Shown here: one piece after another, positions 17,440-26,132 of the stretch
Layout: each line of letters opens with the position of its first letter
How positions within the stretch are numbered: position 1 is the first letter of the stretch
Origin: Methanobacteriota archaeon
GTDB lineage: Archaea; Halobacteriota; Methanosarcinia; Methanosarcinales; Methanosarcinaceae
Assembly: GCA_016841625.1 (NCBI GenBank)
Contig: JAENYU010000022.1
Coordinates: 1 to 40,170, forward strand
DNA length: 40,170 nucleotides
Direction of reading: 5' to 3'
Notes under the pieces: model-generated
Database searches by the model: none
Seen by the model: the letters and a program-made list of their open reading frames with translations, nothing else
Told to the model about the DNA's origin: nothing
Made by a program: the position numbers and the translations under genes

Positions 17440-17898
17440 TTACCTGGAGATCATCATTTCAGCGGTCTCAGGCTTATAGAGCCATTCCTTGGGAAGTACC
17501 TTTTCCTGGTGGTAGTACTTAACAAGCCTGCGGATCTTGGATTCGGTCAGCTGGAGAGAACGCTTGTTGTGGACGTCCTTCTTGTTGATTGCAAGGTGCT
17601 TCCTGAGTCCGAGGGCCTTGACGATCAGGTTGTAGAGGTCTTCGGGGACACTTGGAGCAACGTTGTTTTCCTTGAGGATGGCTGTGACCTTCTTGCCTGT
17701 AAGAAGTTTCACATCAGGGACTCCGTAGCGGTCTCTCAGGATCATTCCGATTTCTGAGGTCGCTGCGCCCTGTTTCCAGAGATCAAGTATGACTCCGGTT
17801 GCTTCTTCTGCACTTACCTTGCACCACTCGGGGGACTCGGTCCTATTGGGTCTTGTAGATGAAGACTTACCTTTACTTCTGGTATGCATTTTAGCCAT
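17440..17898 (-). CDS. rpsO: 30S ribosomal protein S15
   Basis: Archaeal/eukaryotic-type S15 (S13e), 152 aa, a primary 16S rRNA-binding protein of the small subunit. The basic N-terminus [17 protein letters not shown], the segment [17 protein letters not shown] and the closing RIRR-like run [17 protein letters not shown] with WLYKP are all typical. AGGAGAA precedes the ATG by about 7 nt. It appears to be a single-gene unit with its own terminator. Sequence and length are unremarkable for the family. Confidence 0.97.
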   Translation of the reverse strand: MAKMHTRSKGKSSSTRPNRTESPEWCKVSAEEATGVILDLWKQGAATSEIGMILRDRYGVPDVKLLTGKKVTAILKENNVAPSVPEDLYNLIVKALGLRKHLAINKKDVHNKRSLQLTESKIRRLVKYYHQEKVLPKEWLYKPETAEMMISR

Positions 17899-18484
17899 GT
17901 ATCATTCTCCTGATATCGATTGATCAGCGCCCGGAGGTCCATGTTCCAGGCTTAAGTTATATCTTTACCGATTATAACGGACCAATTACACCGATCGGGA
18001 GATTTTTTTTCCGTCACAGCAACTACTGCCGCATGACTTTTTACAGGATAAGTATTCCTGAATAAAGCGTGAGTTTTTCGGTAAAAGCGACTCTAGTAGG
18101 CACAGCATGTAATATATACTTTGTGTTGAAGGAAAATACAGAGGACGCGGCGGCAGAACATTTTTTCAGAGCTGGAAAAGATATTATTTCAGCACTCTTC
18201 AAGAGTACCGCCCTTATTTAAAAGCCCCAAAGGCCAGCCGGGTATGCCCGGAAGTCTGCCCGGAGATAGGAGCTTCTTAAAGTCAGATCTTTTTGCCTGA
18301 ATTCAGATCTATAGCGAGGCAGGAGTTTTGCAAGAAGACAGGAACCTGGAGAGGGAAAAAAATTGGAGAGGGAGAGAACTTGGAGAGGGAAAAAAATTGG
18401 AGAGGGAGAGAACTTGGGGAGGCAGAGAACGTGGGGAGGCAGAGAACTTGGAGAGGGAGGGGGGCAAGAAGCTTTTCCCGGGGC
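17899..18484. other. Intergenic region with 17-nt repeat array
   Basis: A 586-nt region between the rpsO start and the end of the pilin-like operon (both minus). The left half should contain the rpsO promoter (AT-rich at about 17955-17980). The right half is occupied by a purine-rich 17-nt array ending about 20 nt from the operon stop. I see no gene in it. Confidence 0.6.
18346..18464. repeat. 17-nt tandem repeat, 7 units
   Basis: TTGGAGAGGGAGAGAAC and variants begin at 18346, 18363, 18380, 18397, 18414, 18431 and 18448. Two variants alternate in the first four units, so a 34-nt higher-order duplication is visible. The strand is purine-only over long runs. Confidence 0.95.
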
Positions 18485-19729
18485 TCAGGAAGGGGGCCAG
18501 AGGCTCAGGACTATCCGCGCCCCCCCCGGATTAACCTGCCTGTAAATCGATTCCACCTGAGCATCTCTGAGGGCCTGTACCTCTGAGAAATCTTCAGCCG
18601 CAACCATGCCCGAAATGGTCTGGTTGATTTCCCCGGAAAACTCGGCTTCAAGCTCTGTCCTTATTTCTCCCTCAAGAACGGCGAGCAGGAGGTCCTGAAG
18701 TACCGGAAGGTCGGAGGCTGAAACATTCTCGGGACTGATTCCGGATTCAAGTTTAAAATCGGCTTCAAGCAGTTCCGCGAAAAAAACCAGGAACACTTCT
18801 TCCGGACTTTCGGAGCTCACCGCCCCGGGATTTTCAGGGACGCCATAGAGCAGCGTCTGCATGGACTCATCTGCCTCCTCCCCGAAAACCGAGCCGAAAT
18901 ATTCCGATGGGAAAAGAAGTTCCGACACCGCCCTGGCCCCTTCAAGAGCAGCGGCATCAAGGACGAAATCAAAATCCATAGAAAGGTTTTCCGCAGCCTC
19001 TGCATCGGAAGTATTGAGGGAACTTTCAAGGACGGAATCACTTACACAGTTGAAGATGGCTTCTCTTGAAGGAGCATAGGTGTTAGGAGGCATGGAAAGC
19101 TTTGCACTTTGCCGGATCGCAGAGGCAGGAGCTTCATCCCCGATGACAAGTTCGCTCCCGAGGGGAAAAGCTTTCACGGGATACCAGTATGCCTCAAAGC
19201 GGTAGGAGAACCTCCCTGCCAGTTCCCGGTCCAGGTAAGCCGTGACAACATCCGAAGCCTGTGCGTTATAATCGGCAGCAAGGGGATTGAGAGGAACTGG
19301 AGAACCGCTGTCCGAAAGCATAAGGGAAAGGGCAAGGTATTCTGCAGTCAGGTCGGCAAAAGTCCGGTGCTTCTGCTCTTTTCCGAAAAGGGTGCGCACA
19401 GGACTTTCAACCACGGAATTTTCGGGCAGTTCAAGCCCTAAAACCGAAAAAGGAGAGATTTCATAATCGAAATCTTCAAACTTGCAGGAGAGAAATGTCT
19501 CCAGCAGGTGGGAGTCCATTTCGGAACCTGCCGTGTAATAAGCCGCTTCATACTGCCCCTCTGCTTGCAGGGAAGGCATGAGCAGAACCCCTGCAAGCGA
19601 GATCAGCACAAGCAAAAATAGGGCATCAAAGACCGTGGAATAACCGGAAGAATCCCATATCCGGATTTTTCTGCGTTCCGGAATTTTCCCTATCATCCGG
19701 CCCAGGAACATCCATTTCCTATCTGTCAA
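18485..19729 (-). CDS. N-terminally anchored pilin-like protein D
   Basis: A 414-aa protein of unknown function, fourth in a minus-strand cluster. A basic N-terminus (KIPERRKIRIW) and the sequence DSSGYSTVFD (D26) precede one transmembrane helix (about residues 32-52). The rest is an acidic, Ser/Glu-rich extracellular-type domain. The layout recalls haloarchaeal TadE- or pilin-like proteins with a short D/R-x-S motif before the helix; I recall similar DUF7284 proteins, but the link is unconfirmed. The start is TTG 19729 with GGAGGGT 8 nt upstream. The 130-nt gap before it contains possible promoter sequence. Confidence 0.6.
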   Translation of the reverse strand: MTDRKWMFLGRMIGKIPERRKIRIWDSSGYSTVFDALFLLVLISLAGVLLMPSLQAEGQYEAAYYTAGSEMDSHLLETFLSCKFEDFDYEISPFSVLGLELPENSVVESPVRTLFGKEQKHRTFADLTAEYLALSLMLSDSGSPVPLNPLAADYNAQASDVVTAYLDRELAGRFSYRFEAYWYPVKAFPLGSELVIGDEAPASAIRQSAKLSMPPNTYAPSREAIFNCVSDSVLESSLNTSDAEAAENLSMDFDFVLDAAALEGARAVSELLFPSEYFGSVFGEEADESMQTLLYGVPENPGAVSSESPEEVFLVFFAELLEADFKLESGISPENVSASDLPVLQDLLLAVLEGEIRTELEAEFSGEINQTISGMVAAEDFSEVQALRDAQVESIYRQVNPGGARIVLSLWPPS

Positions 19730-19859
19730 TTATTCCGACCCTCCAATAATCTTATCCAATGCTCTTCGGCGCCCCACTACTCATTTATTTAAATCAGATC
19801 CATTTTAATCGGATCCAGAAACCATATCCAGAGTATTTAATTTGCTCCGGCCCCCTTAT

Positions 19860-20495
19860 TCAAACCCACCCCGGCTGATAGAGTACAACTGTGAGAGTCC
19901 CCGGAACCGATTCTGCAGGGTTCAATTCGATGACCACCGGTATGGAAGTAGCTATACGGTCCGTATCTTCAAGGAAAAAAACAGGGTCTCTGTCATCGGG
20001 TATGATCTTCCACTCCCATTTTCCATCCAGAGTCCTGACCTCAATCAGGAACACATAATTTCCCGAAAAAGCCGCAAAGAGCCGTTCCCTTTCCACTTCC
20101 CCCCCGGGGCCTGAAAGTCCGCCGAGAACCTCGGCAGAGAGGAGGTTAGGGTTTCCAGCCCTCAGGGCAGGGGCTCCGGCAAGGGACTCCGCCAGGAGAG
20201 AAGCGCTTTCGTAGTGTTCAAGGGCAAAGGAGCGGTCCTCGTAGCCCAGATAACCCTGGGAGAGCAAGGCGGCAAAGACAACAAAACCGATTACCGCAAG
20301 AGCTGTGGAAAGGAGGTCAGCCTGAGGTTCGAGCACCCCGCTTTCGTCCCGGAACAGCCTGGAAAAGGGTTTTCCGGAAAGCTTCCCTGGAAATGTTCCT
20401 AAAAATTTTCCAGGAAGCTTCCCGCTAACAAAAGAAAAATCATTGATAGATGAGGATACACGCAAAACCCGAAACCTCCTCCCCTTCCTTAACAT
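19860..20495 (-). CDS. N-terminally anchored pilin-like protein C
   Basis: A 211-aa protein of unknown function. A long basic N-terminal segment with repeated G-K-L-P-G/G-T-F-P-G-like patches leads to RDESGVLEPQADLLS (D50), followed by a transmembrane helix (about 62-80) and a ~120-residue outer domain with SIPVVIELNPAES and a C-terminal VVLYQPG. The motif before the helix matches that of its neighbours. ATG 20495 overlaps gene B by 56 nt. A TTG at 20465, 9 nt after a perfect GGAGGAGG, is an equally good start and would cut the overlap to 26 nt. Confidence 0.6.
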   Translation of the reverse strand: MLRKGRRFRVLRVSSSINDFSFVSGKLPGKFLGTFPGKLSGKPFSRLFRDESGVLEPQADLLSTALAVIGFVVFAALLSQGYLGYEDRSFALEHYESASLLAESLAGAPALRAGNPNLLSAEVLGGLSGPGGEVERERLFAAFSGNYVFLIEVRTLDGKWEWKIIPDDRDPVFFLEDTDRIATSIPVVIELNPAESVPGTLTVVLYQPGWV

Positions 20496-21072
20496 AAATG
20501 AATTCCTTCTTTATCGAGACATCTTTAGCAACATCCAGCTCCTTTTCCTCAGCACCGACAGCCGAAAGATACTTCGTTATTTCCGAATAGTCCGCAGGCA
20601 AAGGGTCTTCTTCGCCCCCTTCTGCCCCGAACCTGTCCAGGAGCTTTTCCCGCAGAGCAGTTTCATTTAAAGGCAAAACCCTGAAAGCAAAAGGTTTTAC
20701 TGCCCGGACTGTTTTTCCGTCAATTTCAGTTTCCAGCCTGACATATTCTCCGGAGACGTAAGCCTCGACTCCCCGCTCGAAAGGAGAAACATGAAACCGG
20801 CTAAATCCTTCAAAATGGTAGAAGACCTCAGAGGGCTCCTCCTGAAAACTTTCGGCTCCAAGCTCATCCACGGCAGCTTTGAAGCCCCTGGCAGCGGCAT
20901 CAAGTTCCTCCCCGGCTTCAAGACTTATGAAACCGGCCCCCAGCTGGAAAAGAGCTGCAAAAAGGACGGCACTTGCAAGGATAAGAGCCGCTTTCGAGAT
21001 CAGGAAATCAGCCCATGCGGATTCGTCCTCCAGAATTTTCCTCCCCGAATGCCCCCCGATCCTGAGAGTCAT
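20440..21072 (-). CDS. N-terminally anchored pilin-like protein B
   Basis: A 210-aa protein of unknown function. EDESAWADFL (D16) precedes a transmembrane helix (about 24-47). The outer part begins EELDAAARGFKAAVDELG, a possible helix, then becomes beta-rich. The ATG overlaps the stop of gene A by 4 nt (ATGA), showing tight coupling. Like A, C and D it has a short cytoplasmic head, one helix and an outer domain, so the four proteins could assemble together at the membrane. No catalytic motif is seen. Confidence 0.6.
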   Translation of the reverse strand: MTLRIGGHSGRKILEDESAWADFLISKAALILASAVLFAALFQLGAGFISLEAGEELDAAARGFKAAVDELGAESFQEEPSEVFYHFEGFSRFHVSPFERGVEAYVSGEYVRLETEIDGKTVRAVKPFAFRVLPLNETALREKLLDRFGAEGGEEDPLPADYSEITKYLSAVGAEEKELDVAKDVSIKKEFIYVKEGEEVSGFACILIYQ

Positions 21073-21665
21073 ACCCCACTCCCCGATTCTTCATCTGCGT
21101 CTTCATCTGCGTCTTCATCTGCGTCTTCATCTACTTCCTGCAAACCTTCACCTTCGCTTTCGAAAACCAGAACGAATAACCTCCCCGTCTCAGGCTCAAT
21201 TGCAGTTTCAAGAACCAGCCTGTGCCGTCCGGGGGCAAAAATTGCAGGCCCTTTCATAGTCGGACCCGAAAAGCTTGCGGATGAGGCGTAAAAACTGTCC
21301 CTTCTTCCCGTGCTTACATAATAATTATGGGCATCTGCCGGCCATTCTCCTTCCCTTCCCGGAAGGGCTCCAAAACCGACTTTTACATTATAAGGAACCC
21401 TGAACTCAAGAGTGATTTCACTGCCTGCCCCCCGAAGTGAGAGCTGTTCGGCCGCAGCTGTGAGTTTAGAAACTTCAGCCGCAACTTCCCGATCCCTATC
21501 TTCTACCATAAACCCGGAGAGGGAAATTGAGGAAAGCAAAAGGAGCGCGGCAAAAAGCAAAGCTCCCACCGAAAGCCTGAAAGGCAGTCCGAAGACTGCG
21601 GACTCGTCACCCGAAATGGATGCGTCGACAATCGAAACCTGAACAGCCGTAACTCTACCCCCCAC
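21069..21665 (-). CDS. N-terminally anchored pilin-like protein A
   Basis: A 198-aa protein of unknown function, first gene of the cluster. GDESAVFGLPFRLS (D20) precedes a transmembrane helix (about 32-52). A beta-rich outer domain follows, with an aromatic-rich segment around NYYVSTGRRDSFYASSAS. The C-terminal tail contains (D-E-D-A)n coded by a 12-nt repeat. The start is GTG 21665, with AGGG 9 nt upstream; a TATA box lies at 21716-21726. Its neighbours B, C and D share the head-motif-helix layout. Confidence 0.6.
   Translation of the reverse strand: MGGRVTAVQVSIVDASISGDESAVFGLPFRLSVGALLFAALLLLSSISLSGFMVEDRDREVAAEVSKLTAAAEQLSLRGAGSEITLEFRVPYNVKVGFGALPGREGEWPADAHNYYVSTGRRDSFYASSASFSGPTMKGPAIFAPGRHRLVLETAIEPETGRLFVLVFESEGEGLQEVDEDADEDADEDADEESGSGV
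21089..21136 (-). repeat. 12-nt tandem repeat in gene A, 4 units
   Basis: CTTCATCTGCGT (plus strand) repeats at 21089, 21101 and 21113, with a diverged fourth unit at 21125. In gene A's frame it encodes an acidic DADE-type repeat, and the period keeps the frame. Confidence 0.9.
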
Positions 21666-21715
21666 TCATTGAATCCCTGAAATTCCTGAATAAGAATATA
21701 CAAACTTTGCGATAT

Positions 21716-21731
21716 GTATATAAAAATTTTT
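21716..21731 (-). promoter_or_regulatory. TATA box of the pilin-like operon
   Basis: On the minus strand TTTTTATATAC lies about 50-65 nt before the gene A start codon, which predicts a leader of roughly 30 nt. It is an inference from sequence only. Confidence 0.45.
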
Positions 21732-21798
21732 ACAGCTAAAAAAGTTTTGGTAATAATTGGAATGTTGGTAAGAAAATAGAAATAAACGAAAATTGAAA

Positions 21799-21846
21799 GA
21801 AGAAGAAGAAGAAGAAGAAGAAGAAGAAGAAGAAGAAGAAGAAGAA
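21799..21846. repeat. (GAA)16 trinucleotide tract
   Basis: Sixteen uninterrupted GAA triplets (TTC on the transcribed minus strand) lie between the hisS stop and the TATA box of the pilin-like operon. Uninterrupted tracts of this length are prone to slippage. Confidence 0.97.
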
Positions 21847-21951
21847 GGGAAGGGGAACAAAGAAAGTAGAAAGAGGGAGAGGAATAAAGAAAATCGAAAA
21901 AAATCGAAAAAGATATGTAATAAAATATTAGAGAGAAAAAGTCCTGCGGTT

Positions 21952-23187
21952 TTACTGCCGCGAGACCTTCCTGATGACTTCTTCTACCGTAAGAAGCTCC
22001 TGCTCCCCGGATTCCATGTCTTTCAGGGTGAGCTTCCCGGCTTCGAGCTCTTTTTCCCCTACGATTACCACGTAGTCGGCATCGATGTTGTTTGCGAAAG
22101 TGAGCTGGGTCTTGAAGTTGCGCTCCATCAGGTCTACATGCACGGGCACGTATTCTCTTAGCTTGTTCGCGAGTTTGATGGCTTCCAGGTGGGTTACGGG
22201 CTTTGAGACCAGTACCAGTTTCTTAGGTTCTTCGGGCTCGAGCTCGCAGATTTCCATGATCCTATCAAAGCCGATCCCGAAGCCCGTTGAAGGCACGTCG
22301 CCGCCGCCAAAAAGCTGGATCAGCCGGTAGGAACCACCCCCGCAGACCTGCTTCTGGGCGCCCAGGCCTTCGCCGTAGACCTCAAAGACCATTCCGGTGT
22401 AATAATCAAGCCCCCGGGCAATCCCGAAGTCCAGGGAATACTCAACGCCGTATGCGTCAAGGAGCTCTAGGGTCTTTTCGAAGCTTTCGAGTTCCGGGAT
22501 GTTTCCTACGATTTCTTTTACCTGGGGGAGGATTCCCTTGCCTTCCAGTTTGATCAGCCTGAACAGCTTTGATTTCAGGGCTTCGCTGGAACCGATATCT
22601 TCGAGCAGGGTTTCGAGCCCTTCATACTCTTTCTTGTCCACAAGCCGCATTATCTTGCCCACGGTCTCGGAGTCAAGTTCCTGCAAAATAGTGCGGATCA
22701 CGGACAGGTTCCCGATTTTCAGGTCACCTTTGATCCCTGCAGCCTTTAACATTGCATTTGCCAGGGCAATTACCTCGGCATCGGAATCAGGCTTGCTGCT
22801 CCCTATAAGCTCTACCCCGAACTGCCAGAATTCCCTGAAACGACCCTTTTGAGGGCGCTCGTAGCGGAAGCAGTTTTCAAAATAGAACAGCTTCAGGGGT
22901 TTTGGGAGGGCCTGCAGTTCATTTACATACATGCGCATGACAGGAGCCGTGAGTTCGGGCCTGAGGGTCATGTCCCTGCCACCCTTGTCCTTGAAATTGT
23001 AGAGTTCGCCTACGATCCCTTCCCCTGATTTCAGGGTGAAGAGGTCCAGATGTTCGAACGTGGGAGTAATGACCTCGCTGTAGTCCCAGTTGCGGGCAAC
23101 ATTCCTCATTATGCTTTCCACGTACCTTCTCCGGGAAGTGTCGGCAGGTAAAAAATCCCGGGTCCCTCTTGGCCTATTGACTGTCAT
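21952..23187 (-). CDS. hisS: Histidyl-tRNA synthetase
   Basis: Class II aminoacyl-tRNA synthetase charging tRNA-His, 411 aa, normal length. Motif 1 surrounds [12 protein letters not shown]; motif 2 is [20 protein letters not shown]; the histidine-specific loop is [15 protein letters not shown]; motif 3 is [11 protein letters not shown]. The C-terminal anticodon-binding domain starts near LVLVSKPV. I chose ATG 23187 ([12 protein letters not shown]) because AGGTG lies 9 nt upstream; a second ATG four codons earlier lacks this. T-rich sequence follows the stop on the minus strand and probably ends transcription. Confidence 0.97.
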   Translation of the reverse strand: MTVNRPRGTRDFLPADTSRRRYVESIMRNVARNWDYSEVITPTFEHLDLFTLKSGEGIVGELYNFKDKGGRDMTLRPELTAPVMRMYVNELQALPKPLKLFYFENCFRYERPQKGRFREFWQFGVELIGSSKPDSDAEVIALANAMLKAAGIKGDLKIGNLSVIRTILQELDSETVGKIMRLVDKKEYEGLETLLEDIGSSEALKSKLFRLIKLEGKGILPQVKEIVGNIPELESFEKTLELLDAYGVEYSLDFGIARGLDYYTGMVFEVYGEGLGAQKQVCGGGSYRLIQLFGGGDVPSTGFGIGFDRIMEICELEPEEPKKLVLVSKPVTHLEAIKLANKLREYVPVHVDLMERNFKTQLTFANNIDADYVVIVGEKELEAGKLTLKDMESGEQELLTVEEVIRKVSRQ

Positions 23188-23646
23188 TTTTAAATGCACC
23201 TGAATTCGATCGAATTAAACGAAATTATCAGTAGATGAAATTTATCTGTAAATGAAACAACCGGTAAATGAAATTTATCTTAGATAAATAGTCGGTAAAC
23301 AGAATGTATCTTTGATAAATAATCTGTGAATGAAATATTATGTAAACCAATATTATGTAAACGGGATAATGCACAAATGGATTTTGGATGTTAGTTGTTA
23401 AAAACAAGCTATTTTACTTTTTCGATGTTTGCCACAAACTCGTAAGCATAAGAGCATCGAAAGTTCATGAAACCCCGGATATAACACGGAGATAATATAT
23501 TAATTTTGTAAAATAAAGTAGAATGGATTCCAACAGACACATTTTTCGAGATCAAACAATCTTAAAGCAAATAAAGGCAAGTTTAAACCTACTAATATAA
23601 TAAACAACTTAATATACCTGATTCGCCGTAAATATTTGCGATTAAC
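23188..23646. other. Divergent hisS-cobD promoter region
   Basis: This 459-nt AT-rich gap between divergent genes has imperfect copies of GTAAATGAAATTTATCT in its left part (23225-23300) and TATA-like sequence near 23595-23620 that may serve cobD. I see no gene and no riboswitch in it. Confidence 0.5.
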
Positions 23647-25137
23647 GTGTCAGAGCAAAGAAGTGTACCTTTAAGGGAGCATCTGCTGAATCTGGAACCC
23701 TGCCGGCATGGAGGGCTTATCCAGGAAACTTCGGAGAAATACGGGATCCCCGAAAGTGAAATTCTCGATTTTAGTGCAAACTTTAACCCGTTGGGAAGCC
23801 CCTTTGAATATCCGGGAAGTGGACTGGACTTTGATGAGATTATTAAAAAGAGTCTGGGAAAACTTCTGGAATACCCTGACAACAGGTATCTGGAGTTCCG
23901 GAAAGCTGCTGCAAAATTCGTGGAGCTTGGAGTCTCCCCCGAGAATATCATCCCGGGAAACGGCTCGACGGAAATCATCCGGCTCCTTGTCGAATGTGTG
24001 CTTGAGAAGGGAGACAAAGTCCTCATCCCATGGCCCACGTTCGGAGAATACGAAATGCAGTGCCGGATAATGGGGGCTGAGATCGAATACCCCGCCCAGG
24101 AAGAAATCGAAACCCTTCCGGACGAGATACTGGAAAAGGCAAAAATCCTATTTATCTGCAACCCGAACAATCCCACAGGAAAGCTGCGCAGCAGAGAGCA
24201 GTTGAAAGCCCTTGCAGAGCGCTGCAAGGCCCACAAAACTCTACTTTATGTAGATGAAGCCTTTATCGACCTTTCTGACCCCTCCCAGAGTGTGGCAGAC
24301 CTCACGGCTTCCAACGAATATATCTTTGTGATGCGTTCGCTTACCAAAGCCTTTGCAATTCCTGGTATCAGGATGGGCTTTGGGATTGCTTCCCCCAGAA
24401 TGGCTGGAATCCTGAACACGGCCCGGCTTTCCTGGAACCTCGGGACAATCGCAAATGCAATCGGAACCACCCTCCTGAACATAGAAGGCGGAACCCATAA
24501 CCCCTACCTTGAAGAAGCGAGGGCTATGATCCTGGAAGAAGGAGCAAAGTTCAAGGCAAAACTGGACAGGATCCGGGGCTTTGAGGCAGGAGAGGTGAAC
24601 ACCAACTACATCTTTGTCGATATCAGCAAGTTCATGCTTGATTCCGGGGAACTGAGCGAACGCCTGGCAGCCCGTGGGGTCCTTGTCAGGGACTGTTCCA
24701 ACTTCCAGTGCCTGGGCAAGGATTTCATAAGAGTTGCAGTCCGGCCTGCCGAAGAAAACGAGAAGCTCATAGCCGCAATCGGAGATTTGATCACCGAGTG
24801 GGGCAGGGAACAGGCTAAGCAGGAACTCCAGCATGTGATTGAGAAAGCGGCCGAGGAGGGAATCGGAGGCAGGAAGACCTGTGAATACTACCCCTGTCAT
24901 TTCAAAGGCCAGAACTGCACTTTCTGCTTCTGTCCGTTCTACCCCTGTGAGGACGAAAGGACAGGTGGGAAATGGATCCAGAGTTCCAGAGGCGGAAAGG
25001 TCTGGAGTTGCGTAGACTGCCACCTGGTCCACAAAACGGAAATCGCCCAGCAGGTCCTGGACTGCCTCATGCATGAAGGTGATACCGACGAGCTCGTGAA
25101 AGTTGCCTGGAAAAAGGTGATGGAGCCCATTTTATGA
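23647..25137 (+). CDS. cobD: L-threonine-O-3-phosphate decarboxylase with Cys-rich C-terminal domain
   Basis: Makes (R)-1-aminopropan-2-ol phosphate, the linker of the cobamide nucleotide loop. The first ~385 residues are a PLP-dependent class I aminotransferase fold: LDFSANFNPLG near the N-terminus, NPNNPTGKL, DEAFIDLS and the PLP lysine K234 in SLTKAFAIPGIRMGFG. Residues beyond ~400 add a domain with about twelve cysteines (TCEYYPC, CTFCFCPFYPC, WSCVDCHLVH). The M. mazei homologue MM2060 is, as I recall, a bifunctional L-threonine kinase/decarboxylase with this extra domain. GTG 23647 is the start. The cbiB ATG overlaps the stop by 4 nt. Confidence 0.92.
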   Translation: MSEQRSVPLREHLLNLEPCRHGGLIQETSEKYGIPESEILDFSANFNPLGSPFEYPGSGLDFDEIIKKSLGKLLEYPDNRYLEFRKAAAKFVELGVSPENIIPGNGSTEIIRLLVECVLEKGDKVLIPWPTFGEYEMQCRIMGAEIEYPAQEEIETLPDEILEKAKILFICNPNNPTGKLRSREQLKALAERCKAHKTLLYVDEAFIDLSDPSQSVADLTASNEYIFVMRSLTKAFAIPGIRMGFGIASPRMAGILNTARLSWNLGTIANAIGTTLLNIEGGTHNPYLEEARAMILEEGAKFKAKLDRIRGFEAGEVNTNYIFVDISKFMLDSGELSERLAARGVLVRDCSNFQCLGKDFIRVAVRPAEENEKLIAAIGDLITEWGREQAKQELQHVIEKAAEEGIGGRKTCEYYPCHFKGQNCTFCFCPFYPCEDERTGGKWIQSSRGGKVWSCVDCHLVHKTEIAQQVLDCLMHEGDTDELVKVAWKKVMEPIL

Positions 25138-26132
25138 TCATTCCGGACAGCGGACATCTTGCGCTGGTACTCCTGCTCGCCGCGGCTCTCGACGTTGTGT
25201 TCGGGGAGCCCCCGGCAGCCGCACATCCCGTAGTCTGGATAGGGAAACTGATCAGCACCCTGAAAAAGGCGGCCCCAAAAACCCACCGGAAGCTATACGG
25301 GATTGGAATGGCGCTTTCCTGTGTGCTCTTTGCAGCCCTGCTGGGTTATTCGGTGATCTATATTGCAGGTCTTCCATGGATGCCGGGAATTCTCGGACTT
25401 CTGATAGAAGCTTATTTCCTGAAAGCAACCTTTGCCATCCGCTGTCTTCTCACCCCTGCCAGGGATATATACAAAAACCTTGAGAAAGGGAAGCTGGAAG
25501 CTGTCAGGGAACTGCTCCCTATCTACGTTAGCCGGAACCCTGCAAAACTGAACAGGACCCAGATGTCATCGGCAGTTGTGGAGTCTGTTTCCGAGAATTT
25601 CGTGGACGGAATCCTGAGCCCGATATTCTATTATGCCCTTTTCGGGGAGCTCGGCTTAGTAGCCGCATACGCGTACAAAGCAATAAATACCCTGGACTCA
25701 ATGGTAGGGTACAAAACCGAACCGTACAGGGAACTCGGATACTTTTCAGCAAAGTCCGACGATGTACTTAACTGGATCCCTGCCCGGATTTCCGTGCTTT
25801 TTATCCTAATCGCAGCCTTTATTATCGCTTTATTCCCAAGAAACGAAGGGAAGTTCAGTCCCCTTGAAAGCCTAAAAAGCGCTATAAAAGACGGAGCAAA
25901 TACCCCCTCTCCAAATTCCGGATATCCCATGGCAGCTACTGCCGGGGCTCTCGGGGTGAAGCTCGAAAAGCCTGACAATTATGTGCTTGGAGCTGCGTAT
26001 TCCCCCACGGAAGTAAAAGATATAAAAAGGGTATCCCAATTGATAGCAATCGCATCAGGGGTCTCACTTGCCTTCTTTGCGGCAGTGATCCAGATCATGG
26101 GGGTCCAGTTATCAGCGAATCTGTATATGTGA
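25134..26132 (+). CDS. cbiB: Adenosylcobinamide-phosphate synthase
   Basis: Amide ligase of the membrane that joins aminopropanol phosphate to adenosylcobyric acid. It is 332 aa, with five to six hydrophobic segments and the family sequences LDVVFGEPPAAAHPVVWIG near the N-terminus, VSENFVDGILSPIFYYALFG in the middle and PNSGYPMAATAGALGVKLEK later, given here in part. Its substrate is the product of the overlapping cobD gene, and cobS, cobY and cobZ follow, so this operon segment covers late cobamide assembly. Confidence 0.95.
   Translation: MIIPDSGHLALVLLLAAALDVVFGEPPAAAHPVVWIGKLISTLKKAAPKTHRKLYGIGMALSCVLFAALLGYSVIYIAGLPWMPGILGLLIEAYFLKATFAIRCLLTPARDIYKNLEKGKLEAVRELLPIYVSRNPAKLNRTQMSSAVVESVSENFVDGILSPIFYYALFGELGLVAAYAYKAINTLDSMVGYKTEPYRELGYFSAKSDDVLNWIPARISVLFILIAAFIIALFPRNEGKFSPLESLKSAIKDGANTPSPNSGYPMAATAGALGVKLEKPDNYVLGAAYSPTEVKDIKRVSQLIAIASGVSLAFFAAVIQIMGVQLSANLYM

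Noticed and set aside
18293-18586. Plus-strand frames with GEGENL/WRGRE-type repeats
   Set aside because: They are translations of the 17-nt array, which can be open in several frames.
23188-23646. Cobalamin riboswitch before cobD
   Set aside because: I see no B12-box-like sequence in this gap, and these riboswitches are not expected in archaea.
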